From Desulfoglaeba alkanexedens ALDC (GTDB lineage Bacteria > Desulfobacterota > Syntrophobacteria > Syntrophobacterales > DSM-9756), in the NCBI RefSeq assembly GCF_005377625.1, contig NZ_CP040098.1, positions 682,001 through 746,000 of the forward strand: DNA of 64,000 nt, given 5' to 3'. The position numbers were made by a program, and so were the translations under genes. This document shows, piece after piece, positions 1 to 8,197 of the stretch (positions are counted from its first letter, which is position 1; each line of letters opens with the position of its first letter). The notes beneath the pieces are model-generated. The model saw only the letters and a program-made list of their open reading frames with translations. It did no database searches and was not told the origin of the DNA.

Positions 1-747
1 CGGGGTCTCCAGCCGGTCCAGGTGGCGCTTTACCGCCTCAAAATGTTCCGCGCAGTCCCGGCACAGAAAGTCGAGAAGAGCCGGCGCCTCCTCCATCTGC
101 TCCCGGCACTGCTCCACTTTACAGTCGAAGGCCCGCAGCGGGTTCACCCGGCTCCTCCGGGCGCAGTCCGGGCAGAGAGCGGCGATTCTTTCTTCCAGGA
201 ATGCCTGGAGACTTTCCCGGAAGGGCTTCCGGCACTCGCGGCAACCCAGGGAGTTGATGTGCAGTTTCACGCCGCCGATACCCAGTTTTTCAAGGAAGCA
301 GCGCAGCATGAACATGATCTCGGCGTCCAGCATGGGATCGTCGATGCCGAAGGCTTCGGCGTCGATCTGGTGGAACTGGCGGTACCGCCCCTTTTGAGGC
401 CGCTCGTGGCGGAACATGGGCCCCAAGGTATAAAACTTTCGGGCCAGAGGATCCGACTGGAGATTGCGTTCGATGAAGGCCCGCACGATGGACGCGGTGG
501 CTTCCGGGCGAAGCGTCAGCCACCGTCCCTTGCGGTCGGGAAACGCGTACATTTCCTTTTCCACGATGTCTGTGCTCTCACCGATGCTTCGAGCGAAAAG
601 TTCCAGCTTCTCGACCAACGGCGTTCGAATCTCCCGGTAACCGAAGGTTTCCAACACTTCCCGGGCCGTCGCCTCCACCTTCTGCCACCAGCCGATGTCG
701 TGGGGTAAAATATCGTTCATGCCTTTGACGGCTTGAATGTATTCCAT
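1..747 (-). CDS. hisS: Histidyl-tRNA synthetase, N-terminal part (runs off the window)
   Basis: Attaches histidine to tRNA-His in the cytoplasm. Read on the minus strand from the ATG at 745-747, the protein opens MEYIQAVKGMNDILP, the usual HisRS start, and contains the class II motif 2 region FRHERPQKGRYRQFHQ followed by IDAEAFG. About 249 residues are visible, to a Cys-rich stretch (CRECRKP, CPDCARR, CRDCAEH) that precedes the rest of the catalytic core. The C-terminal anticodon-binding domain lies outside the window. An inner ATG at 718-720 (MNDILP) would remove conserved residues, so I prefer 747. The gene diverges from the sigma-54 activator at 1157. Confidence 0.95.
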   Translation of the reverse strand, partial: MEYIQAVKGMNDILPHDIGWWQKVEATAREVLETFGYREIRTPLVEKLELFARSIGESTDIVEKEMYAFPDRKGRWLTLRPEATASIVRAFIERNLQSDPLARKFYTLGPMFRHERPQKGRYRQFHQIDAEAFGIDDPMLDAEIMFMLRCFLEKLGIGGVKLHINSLGCRECRKPFRESLQAFLEERIAALCPDCARRSRVNPLRAFDCKVEQCREQMEEAPALLDFLCRDCAEHFEAVKRHLDRLETP

Positions 748-1156
748 TTGAATCCTCGCAGGCGCACCCCGGCCGGCCGCCGGGGATTCCATCAACGGCC
801 CCATCCACCTCAAATCCGCTTCTTCAAGTACCGAATCGTAAAAGAGATTTACTAGGTAACCGTGCCCACCGTTGTCAAGGAAAACCTCGACCCCCGACGC
901 GGGCGGCCGGAAGGCGTCTCCATGCACCAGGATACGTCAACCCCTTGACGCTTTTCTTCTCGCATTTTCCGACGAAATATGGTTTACAAACTACCATAAC
1001 CGGGATTTGCTCACCCCCACTCATGAAAATCATCCCCTCTCCACCCAGTGGTGGGAGAGGGTCAGGGTGAGGGGGGGTGTATTTTCACGGTAAAAAATCA
1101 GATACGCTTGACGCTGCGCGGGCATTCAGTCTTTCATCCGCAATGGGACAATCGCT
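748..1156. other. Intergenic region between divergent hisS and the first sigma-54 activator
   Basis: No convincing gene is visible. The only clear structure is a palindrome at 1035-1061 (CCCTCTCCACC, 4-base spacer, GGTGGGAGAGGG), a member of the CTCTCCC/GGGAGAG family found again near 16,490 and 45,080. Both flanking promoters should lie here, but I could not assign -35/-10 or -24/-12 boxes with confidence. Confidence 0.6.
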
Positions 1157-2563
1157 ATGACGGCTCCGTTACCCCCTTGCAGCATCCTTGTAGTAGACGA
1201 CGACCCGACGACACTGGATCTGATCGTTGAGAGCCTGACGGAGGAAGGCTACGACGTGGCCAAGGCTGCCGACGGACGGGAAGCCGCGGCCATGGCAGAC
1301 CGGCGTTCTTTTGACATAGTGCTCACCGACCTGGTCATGCCGGGAATGAGCGGGTTGGAAGTGCTCGCCCATTTCACGGAACACCACCCGGAAGCCACGG
1401 TGATCGTGCTCACGGGCTACGCCACCATCGAAACCGCCGTGGAAGCGATGAAGCGCGGCGCCTTCGATTATCTGAGTAAGCCGGCCAAACTGGACGAGAT
1501 CCTCATGGTGTTGCGCCGCGCCCAGGAACTGAAGGCCCTTCGCTCCGAAAACATCCTACTGAAATCGCAGCTTCAGGACCGGTATGGTTTCGATAAGATC
1601 ATCGGGGAAAGCACCGCCATGCAGGCCGTCTACCACATGATCCACAGGGTCGCCAACACCGACAGTACGGTTCTCATCACCGGCGAGAGCGGAACGGGGA
1701 AGGAACTGATCGCCAACGCCATTCATTTCAACAGTGAGCGGCGCGACAGGCCCATCGTGCCCATCAACTGCGGCGCCATTCCCGAAGAGCTTCTCGAAAG
1801 TGAGTTGTTCGGCCATGAGAAGGGATCGTTCACGGGGGCGTTGAAAGAGCGCAAGGGGCGGTTCGAACTGGCCCACCAAGGAACGGTGTTCCTGGACGAG
1901 ATCGGGGACATGAGCCCCAAACTGCAGGTGAAGCTCCTCCGCTTCCTGCAGGAACGACAATTCGAACGGGTGGGCGGCTCGCGCACCATCCAAGTGGACG
2001 TCCGGATTTTGGCGGCCACCCACCGGGACCTCGAAAGCGCGGTGGCGGATGGATCCTTTCGGGAGGATCTCTACTTCCGCCTGAACGTCATCCCCCTTCA
2101 CGTGCCGTCGCTTCGGGAACGGCACGGAGATCTTCCGCTCCTGGTGCATCATTTCCTCCGGGAGCATTGCCGTAACAAGGACATCCAGCTGAAACGCATT
2201 TCCAGGGAAGCCCTGGCCGCGATGGAAGCTTACGAATGGCCGGGGAACGTGAGGGAACTCCAAAACGTGATCGAGCGGCTGGTGATCCTGACGGAATGCG
2301 ACGAAATTAAGCTGGAAGATCTGCCGCCGCGGATGCGGCGCGAAATACCGGCCCCCTCCCCCCCTCCGGCGGTCCAGCTCGGCGACGAAGGCATCGACCT
2401 GAAGAAAACCCTTGAAGACCTGGAAAACCGACTCATCCTGGAAGCTCTCAAGAAAACCGGCGGCGTCAAGAACCAGGCCGCCAAGCTTCTGGGCCTGAAT
2501 CGCACCACCCTCATCGAAAAACTCAAAAAGAAAAACCTGGACCTGCCGGCCTTCGGTTCCTGA
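1157..2563 (+). CDS. NtrC-family sigma-54-dependent response regulator (REC-AAA+-Fis)
   Basis: A cytoplasmic two-component activator that remodels sigma-54 RNA polymerase with ATP. The receiver (about 8-120) keeps the acidic pair D14/D15, phospho-acceptor D58, T86 and K108. The AAA+ domain has Walker A GESGTGKE at 176-183, and the C-terminus (about 420-465) is a Fis-type helix-turn-helix. The sigma-54 contact loop reads GSFTGA instead of the usual GAFTGA. At 468 residues it is normal length. The gene stands before a sigma-54 promoter (2750), a TPR gene and a second activator leading into the flagellar operon, so a role in motility control is likely but inferred. I saw no obvious ribosome site before the ATG. 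Confidence 0.93.
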   Translation: MTAPLPPCSILVVDDDPTTLDLIVESLTEEGYDVAKAADGREAAAMADRRSFDIVLTDLVMPGMSGLEVLAHFTEHHPEATVIVLTGYATIETAVEAMKRGAFDYLSKPAKLDEILMVLRRAQELKALRSENILLKSQLQDRYGFDKIIGESTAMQAVYHMIHRVANTDSTVLITGESGTGKELIANAIHFNSERRDRPIVPINCGAIPEELLESELFGHEKGSFTGALKERKGRFELAHQGTVFLDEIGDMSPKLQVKLLRFLQERQFERVGGSRTIQVDVRILAATHRDLESAVADGSFREDLYFRLNVIPLHVPSLRERHGDLPLLVHHFLREHCRNKDIQLKRISREALAAMEAYEWPGNVRELQNVIERLVILTECDEIKLEDLPPRMRREIPAPSPPPAVQLGDEGIDLKKTLEDLENRLILEALKKTGGVKNQAAKLLGLNRTTLIEKLKKKNLDLPAFGS

Positions 2564-2584
2564 ACCGGGTCGGTCCGCGAACCC

Positions 2585-2742
2585 GTTCCCAAGCTCTGGC
2601 TTGGGAACTCCCCGCCAGGAAAGCTCTAGCTTCGCCTCCTCATGGGAATCGAAGCTGGAGCTTCGACACAGTTGTGTTCCCAAGCTGGAGCTTGGGAACA
2701 AGGTGGATGGGGGAGATTGGGAATAAGGTGGAACCCGTTTCG
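2585..2742. repeat. Interspersed palindromic repeats (TTCCCAAGCT...AGCTTGGGAA family)
   Basis: Two copies of a short inverted repeat with arms TTCCCAAGCT and AGCTTGGGAA lie at 2585-2608 and about 2675-2699. A related GAAGCTGGAGCTTC palindrome lies between them. The same family recurs more than twenty times in the window. It ends just before the sigma-54 promoter at 2750. Confidence 0.85.
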
Positions 2743-2749
2743 TCAGGCA

Positions 2750-2765
2750 TGGCACACGGTTTGCT
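2750..2765 (+). promoter_or_regulatory. Sigma-54 (-24/-12) promoter for the TPR gene
   Basis: The sequence is TGGCAC, five bases, TTGCT, an exact match to the -24/-12 consensus with correct GG-to-GC spacing. It lies about 75 bases upstream of the TPR gene start at 2839, and sigma-54 activator genes flank it on both sides. Confidence 0.85.
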
Positions 2766-2838
2766 CTCTTCTGTCCGCATCCCGATTCATCAGCGGATAG
2801 CGGCGGCGTGGACGCCGATTCAGTAAAGGACGCAAACC

Positions 2839-5193
2839 ATGCGGCATGGACTGATCCTCATTGCATTCACCGGCCTGTTGCTCCTGGCCTTCGCCTGCCG
2901 GAGTTCCGCCCAAACCACCATCGAATCGGTTCGAGTGGGCATCCACCCGGGATTCACCCGCCTGGTTTTTGACAGTGCGGGGGACGAACCCATCGGCCTG
3001 GAGCAGCCTTCTCCCGAGGCCTTGGAAGTGATCTATGAAGAGCTGAAAGTGAAGGTCGGCTCCGGCGATCTGTCCAAGGCCGCTCGGGGCGCCGTCAAGG
3101 CGGTCGTTCTACCGAGGAAGGAACCGAAAAACCGGATCCTCGTGACGTTCAAACGGCCGGGCCTCCAGGTCAAATCTTTCACGCTTCCAGGGACCTCCCC
3201 CGACGGGAATGCCTATCGCCTCGTTGTGGATCTCTATCCGCCGGGGCATCCCAGCCGGCAAACAAACCAGGACGCTTCGGCGCAAACTGGGAAGTCCGCG
3301 GCCGCATCCCAGGCGGCGCCACCGCAAGGCGAAGCGACGGAGTCCAAAGACGCGGGACCAGCGGCGGTCGAAGCAGCGGGTACCGGCGGGTCCGATAGGA
3401 CCCAGGGCACCGTCCCCGCCGGTGATGCTGCGGCCGGGGGCGTTTTCGCCCGCGCCGAAGAGGCCTTCCAACGATGGCGCGAGAAACCGGTGGAAAACCA
3501 GCGGGCGGAAGAAGCGATCGCATTGTATCGGGAATTTCTCGATGGATTCCCTGAGGCCCCCCAGGCGGCCGCGGCCCACGCACGCCTCGGACTGCTTTAC
3601 TACGGCCTGGAAAACTTCCACGCCGCCCGACCTCACTTGGAGCGGGCACTTTCTTCTAACAGCCAAGTCCCCGAAGCGGACCGGGCCTGGCTGGCACTCG
3701 GAAACCTCCAGCAGGCCTCCGGAAATCACGTGGAGGCGATCCAGTCCTACCGCAACGCCCTGAAAGACTCCCCGGAATCCTCCATTGCGGCCGAAGCCCA
3801 CTACCGGTTGGGCACCAGCCTGTCCATCGCCGGAAACCATGAAGAAGCCGTGACCGTCCTTCAACGATCGCTGGAAATCGATCCCACTTTTCACCTGGAA
3901 CACCCGGATATCTTCCGTTATCTTGGGGAATCTCTTTTTGGGGTCAGGGATTACGCCGGGAGCCGCGACTGTCTCTTCCGGTACTTGAACCTGGAGCCGC
4001 ACATCCCCGACAAGGACCTGGTGCTCGCGCGGCTTGCCGAAACCTACCTCCACGAGTCTCAAACCGACCTGGCCGAACGACTCTATGCCTACATCGGTAC
4101 CTATTTTCCCCATTCCGAAGGGGAGATCATCGGCAAGATCCGGCGTGCAGAACTCTTGGAAAAGCAGGGGCCGGAGATGCAGGCGGAGGCCTACCGGACG
4201 TACCAGGAACTTTCGGAGCGCTCACTTTCCCCGCCGCTCAATCATTTCGTCCAGTTCAAGCTGGCCTACAGCGAATGGCAAAACGGTGACTACGATAAAA
4301 GCCTCCAGCGCATCCGTAACGTGATGCAAGGGCAGGAAAACCGTGCATCCGACGACGACTTCCGCGCTCTTAAGGAAAAGGTGATGCTGGATCGGGCCAG
4401 AGCCGCCTTCCAGTCCCAGGACTATGCGAAGGTGGTTCAGCTCTACAAGGAAGACCCCTTCGTCTTCGATACTCAAAAGTCCCTGGAAGTGGTCGCCATG
4501 GTGGCGGAAAGCTACGAGCGACTGCATTACTTCCCCAACGCACTGCCTCTTTACGAAACGCTGCTGAAAAACGATCCCAAGGATCGCTGGCGCATGAAAA
4601 CAGCGCTCTGCCTGTTAGAAACGGGCCAGGTCGCCCGGGCCGAACAGCTGCTGAAGCAGGTGAGCGACCCCGCTCTCACGGCTGAAAAGGCCGAACTCCT
4701 GGGCCGCGTGGCCTTTTCCATGCGGCGGTACGCGGAAGCCATGAAGCACTTCGACCGCCAGATCGAGGCCTTGGGAGGCGACAACGCGGTGCCGACCGCC
4801 ACACTGATCCAGTACAGCCGGTGCCTGGTGGAACAGGGCCGCCACGAAGCGGCGCTTCCGTGGATTGAAAAGGCACTCCAACGGCTGCCTCGGGAAAACG
4901 CCCAAGACCGGCTCCAGGTCCTGCTCATGGCCGGCCGGTGCTACCAGAAATTGGGCCGCTACCATGAGGCGATCGCCACCTACGAAAGCCTCCTTCCCGA
5001 AGTATCGTCGGAAGACCTCAGGAACCAACTCGTTTACGAACTGTCGAACCTGTACCTGCAGGCGGGGCAACCGGATAAGGCCGAAGCCAAGCTTTCGGAG
5101 CTCCTTGCGGCATCCAAGGAATTCTGGAAACTGGCCGCACAGCAAAAGATGGACTATATCCGGATGCGGCAGGGGCAAACGGGCCTTTTCTGA
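2839..5193 (+). CDS. Exported AMIN-like/TPR repeat protein
   Basis: A 784-residue protein with an N-terminal signal peptide (hydrophobic stretch about 5-18, likely cut after SSA at about 24). An AMIN-like beta domain follows (about 27-135: VRVGIHPGFTRLVF ... RLVVDLYP), then a Pro/Ala/Gly-rich linker to about 200 and many tetratricopeptide-type helical repeats (about 210-775). Such proteins are scaffolds in the periplasm or envelope. Its sigma-54 promoter and position directly before a flagellar activator suggest a part in flagellar assembly or placement, which I infer from context only. The start is supported by AAAGGA eight to nine bases upstream of the ATG. The downstream activator starts 50 bases after its stop, so the two are probably cotranscribed. 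Confidence 0.85.
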   Translation: MRHGLILIAFTGLLLLAFACRSSAQTTIESVRVGIHPGFTRLVFDSAGDEPIGLEQPSPEALEVIYEELKVKVGSGDLSKAARGAVKAVVLPRKEPKNRILVTFKRPGLQVKSFTLPGTSPDGNAYRLVVDLYPPGHPSRQTNQDASAQTGKSAAASQAAPPQGEATESKDAGPAAVEAAGTGGSDRTQGTVPAGDAAAGGVFARAEEAFQRWREKPVENQRAEEAIALYREFLDGFPEAPQAAAAHARLGLLYYGLENFHAARPHLERALSSNSQVPEADRAWLALGNLQQASGNHVEAIQSYRNALKDSPESSIAAEAHYRLGTSLSIAGNHEEAVTVLQRSLEIDPTFHLEHPDIFRYLGESLFGVRDYAGSRDCLFRYLNLEPHIPDKDLVLARLAETYLHESQTDLAERLYAYIGTYFPHSEGEIIGKIRRAELLEKQGPEMQAEAYRTYQELSERSLSPPLNHFVQFKLAYSEWQNGDYDKSLQRIRNVMQGQENRASDDDFRALKEKVMLDRARAAFQSQDYAKVVQLYKEDPFVFDTQKSLEVVAMVAESYERLHYFPNALPLYETLLKNDPKDRWRMKTALCLLETGQVARAEQLLKQVSDPALTAEKAELLGRVAFSMRRYAEAMKHFDRQIEALGGDNAVPTATLIQYSRCLVEQGRHEAALPWIEKALQRLPRENAQDRLQVLLMAGRCYQKLGRYHEAIATYESLLPEVSSEDLRNQLVYELSNLYLQAGQPDKAEAKLSELLAASKEFWKLAAQQKMDYIRMRQGQTGLF

Positions 5194-5243
5194 GGGCCCC
5201 GCGGGATATCGAAAGCATCAGGAGACGGCATGGAGCATGCCAT

Positions 5244-6566
5244 ATGAAGGTTCTGGTCGTGGATACGGACACCCGGGAAGCCCGGAACCTCGCGCAAACG
5301 CTCGCCGATCTGGGGCACACCCCCCTGACCGCGAATTCACTCTCGGCGGCCCGGGCGCTGGTCGATCAGGCCGCCCCCGATCTCGCCATTGTGGCCTTGA
5401 ACGGAAACCAGAAATCCGTCACGTCGTTTCTTGAAGAGAGCATGGACGCCGCGGAGGCCTTTCCGGTCATCGTGACGACCCGGAACCCCTGCCTGGAAGA
5501 CGCCGTCACCATGATGAAGCACGGTGCCCAGGATTTCTGGGTCCTTCCCGTTTCCCGGGAACGTCTCGAAAAAACCCTGGAGACTCCTTCTGACGAAAGC
5601 CGGATGGGCCGCGACGGGACCCCGCAAGGAGAGCCTTTTCCCATCATTTCCAGAAATGCGGCCATGAAGGCCCTGAAAGACATGGCCGCGAAGGTGGCCT
5701 CCAGCAAAGCCACCGTGTTCATCCAGGGCGAAAGCGGGACCGGAAAAGAACTGTTCGCCCGATTCATCCACCGAAGCAGTGCGCGTTCCGAGGGGCCCTT
5801 CGTCGCCGTCAATTGTGCCGCACTCCCTGAAAATCTGCTCGAAAGCGAACTCTTCGGCTACGAGAAAGGAGCCTTCACAGGGGCCAACAAGGACCGGAAA
5901 GGCAAATTCGAACTGGCCCATGGAGGCACCCTGCTCCTGGACGAAGTGACCGAGATCCCCGTGCACCTCCAAGCCAAACTGCTGCGGGTGCTTCAGGAAG
6001 GCGAAGTGGACCGCCTGGGCGGCCGGCAGCCCGTCGCCGTGGACACCCGGGTGATCGCGACCACCAACCGGGCCATCGACGAAGCGCTCAGAGAAGGTCG
6101 CTTTCGAAAAGACCTCTATTACCGCCTGAACGTCATCCCCTTGAAAATTCCGCCCTTAAGGGAGCGCCGCGACGATATCGCGATCCTTTGCGCACACTTC
6201 ATTGAAAAATACAATGCCTGCCATGGACGTCGGGTTCAGGGATTGAGCCCCGAGGCCCTCGAAATCCTGAACCGCCGCTCCTGGCCCGGCAACGTCCGCG
6301 AATTGGAAAACGTGGTGCAGCGCGCCGTCGTCCTGGCGACAGAACCGGTGCTCACACCCCAACATTTGCTTTTCGATGACTTTGAATCCCCCCCGGAGAC
6401 CCCCCCGGCCGAAATCACGACCATCGATGAGATGGAAAAACGCCTCATCCATCAAGCCCTGGATTCCGTGAGCGGCAACCGAACCCGTGCTGCCGAAATC
6501 CTGGGAATCAGCGTCAGAACCCTGCGCAATAAGCTCAACGAATATCGCCGTAGTCAGGGTTTTTGA
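5244..6566 (+). CDS. Sigma-54 activator with degenerate receiver domain (FlbD/FlrC-like)
   Basis: A 440-residue enhancer-binding protein. The AAA+ domain has Walker A GESGTGKE at 162-169, an intact GAFTGA loop and the R-finger region; a Fis-type helix-turn-helix lies at about 395-435. The receiver-like N-terminus (1-110) is degenerate: Ala51 stands where the phospho-acceptor Asp should be, Leu101 replaces the conserved Lys, and only part of the acidic pocket remains (D7, D9). It is therefore unlikely to be controlled by classical phosphorylation, as seen in some flagellar activators of the FlbD kind. It sits just before the sigma-54 promoter of flgB, its most probable target. Confidence 0.92.
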   Translation: MKVLVVDTDTREARNLAQTLADLGHTPLTANSLSAARALVDQAAPDLAIVALNGNQKSVTSFLEESMDAAEAFPVIVTTRNPCLEDAVTMMKHGAQDFWVLPVSRERLEKTLETPSDESRMGRDGTPQGEPFPIISRNAAMKALKDMAAKVASSKATVFIQGESGTGKELFARFIHRSSARSEGPFVAVNCAALPENLLESELFGYEKGAFTGANKDRKGKFELAHGGTLLLDEVTEIPVHLQAKLLRVLQEGEVDRLGGRQPVAVDTRVIATTNRAIDEALREGRFRKDLYYRLNVIPLKIPPLRERRDDIAILCAHFIEKYNACHGRRVQGLSPEALEILNRRSWPGNVRELENVVQRAVVLATEPVLTPQHLLFDDFESPPETPPAEITTIDEMEKRLIHQALDSVSGNRTRAAEILGISVRTLRNKLNEYRRSQGF

Positions 6567-6582
6567 CACCCCGGACCCCGAG

Positions 6583-6616
6583 CCTCAGCGATCGTCAACC
6601 TTTTGACGACCTGAGG
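6583..6616 (+). other. Strong hairpin between activator gene and flgB promoter
   Basis: Nested stems CCTCAG/CTGAGG and TCGTCAA/TTGACGA close a 4-base loop 17 bases after the activator stop. No T-run follows, so it is either a weak terminator separating the regulator from the flagellar operon or an operator-like palindrome upstream of the -24/-12 promoter. Confidence 0.5.
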
Positions 6617-6651
6617 GGCTCCATCGAGCTCCAAACGCCGCAAGAACACCC

Positions 6652-6667
6652 TGGTATGACATTTGCT
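6652..6667 (+). promoter_or_regulatory. Sigma-54 (-24/-12) promoter for flgB operon
   Basis: TGGTAT, five bases, TTGCT: the GG and GC elements have the required spacing and the -12 box is perfect. The start codon of flgB is about 50 bases downstream. The adjacent sigma-54 activator gene supports the assignment. Confidence 0.75.
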
Positions 6668-6715
6668 CACATATGAGATCACCAGACGGCCATCTCTCAG
6701 AAAGGACGGATGCTT

Positions 6716-7105
6716 ATGAGTGACTCAAGTGTGTTCGACCGAACCGTTCAACTCATGCAGGATCGCCTCGATCTGAACGCCTTGAACCACAAGGTCATAT
6801 CGAGCAACTTGGCCAACATCAACACACCGAGATACGTGGCCAAATCGCTTTCTTTCGACCGGGTTCTGAAGGAATCCTTGGAGGAAGGCGCGATTGCGCT
6901 GGAATGTTCCCATTTCCGGCATGAGAATCCCACGGATCCCGTCGAGGCCCTGCGGTCGCCCGCCATGGAGGAAACCGGTCCCGTGGACCTGGATCACGAG
7001 ATGGTACGTCTTTCTCGAAACAACATTGAGTACCAGTTCATGGTGACCATGCTCAACAAGAAGTTCGCCTTGCTGAAGCAGGCCATCAACGCTGGAGGTC
7101 GCTGA
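6716..7105 (+). CDS. flgB: Flagellar basal-body rod protein FlgB
   Basis: Proximal rod subunit of the flagellar basal body, exported through the flagellar type III apparatus. The protein has the rod/hook N-terminal motif (LNALNHKVISSNLANINTPR) and the C-terminal helix typical of FlgB (DHEMVRLSRNNIEYQFM). I chose the ATG at 6716 because AAAGGA lies nine bases before it. The in-frame ATG at 6710 would leave only three bases. The product is 129 residues. The stop overlaps the flgC start by one base (TGATG). Confidence 0.95.
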   Translation: MSDSSVFDRTVQLMQDRLDLNALNHKVISSNLANINTPRYVAKSLSFDRVLKESLEEGAIALECSHFRHENPTDPVEALRSPAMEETGPVDLDHEMVRLSRNNIEYQFMVTMLNKKFALLKQAINAGGR

Positions 7106-7542
7106 TGGACTTTGAAACGTCCATGCGGATCAGTTCGTCGGGGATGAGGGCGCACCGTGCGTGGATGAACGTCCTCTCCGCCAACCTGGCCAATGTCAAC
7201 ACCACCCGGGGACCGGACGGCAAGCCGTACCAGCGCAGGACCATCCTGTACGAGAGTGTGCCCTATGCCGGTAGTTTCCAGGAGGCCATGGAAAGCGCGC
7301 TCGAAGATGGTCTGCAGCAGGTGGATGTCGTCGGAATAGTTCCTGACGGCCGCGATTTCAGAAGGGTCTACGATCCGAGCCATCCCGACGCCGACGAAGA
7401 CGGCATCGTGCTCCTGCCGAACATCAGCGCCGTCGAAGAAATGGCGAACCTCCTGGACGCCACCCGGAGCTACGAAGCCAACCTGGCGGCCCTCAACATG
7501 GCCAAGCAGTTGGCGCTCAAATCCCTGGAACTCGGAAAATAA
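7105..7542 (+). CDS. flgC: Flagellar basal-body rod protein FlgC
   Basis: Proximal rod protein of 145 residues. The N-terminus has the rod signature (SSSGMRAHRAWMNVLSANLANVNTTRG) in two parts around residue 15-35, and the C-terminus carries the conserved segment EEMANLLDATRSYEANLAAL. GGAGGT lies just before the ATG, inside the end of flgB, so translation is coupled. Confidence 0.96.
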   Translation: MDFETSMRISSSGMRAHRAWMNVLSANLANVNTTRGPDGKPYQRRTILYESVPYAGSFQEAMESALEDGLQQVDVVGIVPDGRDFRRVYDPSHPDADEDGIVLLPNISAVEEMANLLDATRSYEANLAALNMAKQLALKSLELGK

Positions 7543-7564
7543 GGCTTGTCAAAGAGGAGGCGGC

Positions 7565-7864
7565 ATGCGCATCGGTTCCATTGCCCAAGGCATGAAGAGG
7601 CTCGAAGGCCCGGGCGGAACGTTCGGGCGCTCGGACAAGGCGGCTGTATCGTTCACTTCGGAACTCAAGGAACGGGTGAGCGAAGTGGACGAGCTGCAGC
7701 ACCAGGCGGAAAAGACCATGCGGGAGGGAGCGATCCGCGGTGCGGAAAACATCCATGAAGCCATGATCAAGCTCCAGGAAGCCGAAATCGGACTCCAGTT
7801 TCTGGTCAAGGTCCGAGACAAGGCGCTGGAAGCTTACCAGGACGTGATGCGCATGCAGTTCTAG
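7565..7864 (+). CDS. fliE: Flagellar hook-basal body complex protein FliE
   Basis: Links the MS ring to the rod. At 99 residues it has the expected size. The C-terminal half matches the family pattern (NIHEAMIKLQEAEIGLQFLVKVRDK followed by ALEAYQDVMRMQ, here split). It starts 22 bases after flgC, with AAGAGGAGG upstream of the ATG. Confidence 0.93.
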   Translation: MRIGSIAQGMKRLEGPGGTFGRSDKAAVSFTSELKERVSEVDELQHQAEKTMREGAIRGAENIHEAMIKLQEAEIGLQFLVKVRDKALEAYQDVMRMQF

Positions 7865-7899
7865 GGACGTGCTTGGGGGATTGAGTGACCGTTTTGCCA

Positions 7900-8166
7900 C
7901 CTTGTTCCGAAGCTCCAGCTTGGGAACACAACTGTGCAGAAGCTCCAGCTTCGATTCCCATGAGGCCGTTCCCAAGCGATCCTAGGGCAAACGCGGCATT
8001 GCCGGTTTTAAGGGTCGCGGGCAAGCCCGCTCCTACCGATAACGGAAAACCGGGGCGGCCCCTTGACGGAATAACGGGCCGACCCCCTGTAGGAGCCGGC
8101 TTGCCGGCGATCAGGGTGAACGTGATATTGCCGGTTTTAAGGGTCGCGGGCAAGCCCGCTCCTACA
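7900..8166. repeat. Cluster of REP-like palindromes inside the flagellar operon
   Basis: The 333-base gap between fliE and fliF holds no gene. It carries the AAGCTCCAGCTT palindrome family (7910-7955) and three copies of a second family, GGGCAAGCCCGCTCCTAC and its mirror GTAGGAGCCGGCTTGCCGGC, with the spacer GCCGGTTTTAAGGGTCGC. Transcripts crossing from fliE to fliF would fold strongly here. Confidence 0.85.
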
Positions 8167-8197
8167 AGGCGACCGGACAGGTGAGGTTCAGCATACC

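Noticed and set aside
22..708. Long plus-strand frame opposite hisS
   Set aside because: It is the antisense of a clear HisRS reading frame; its translation has no family features.
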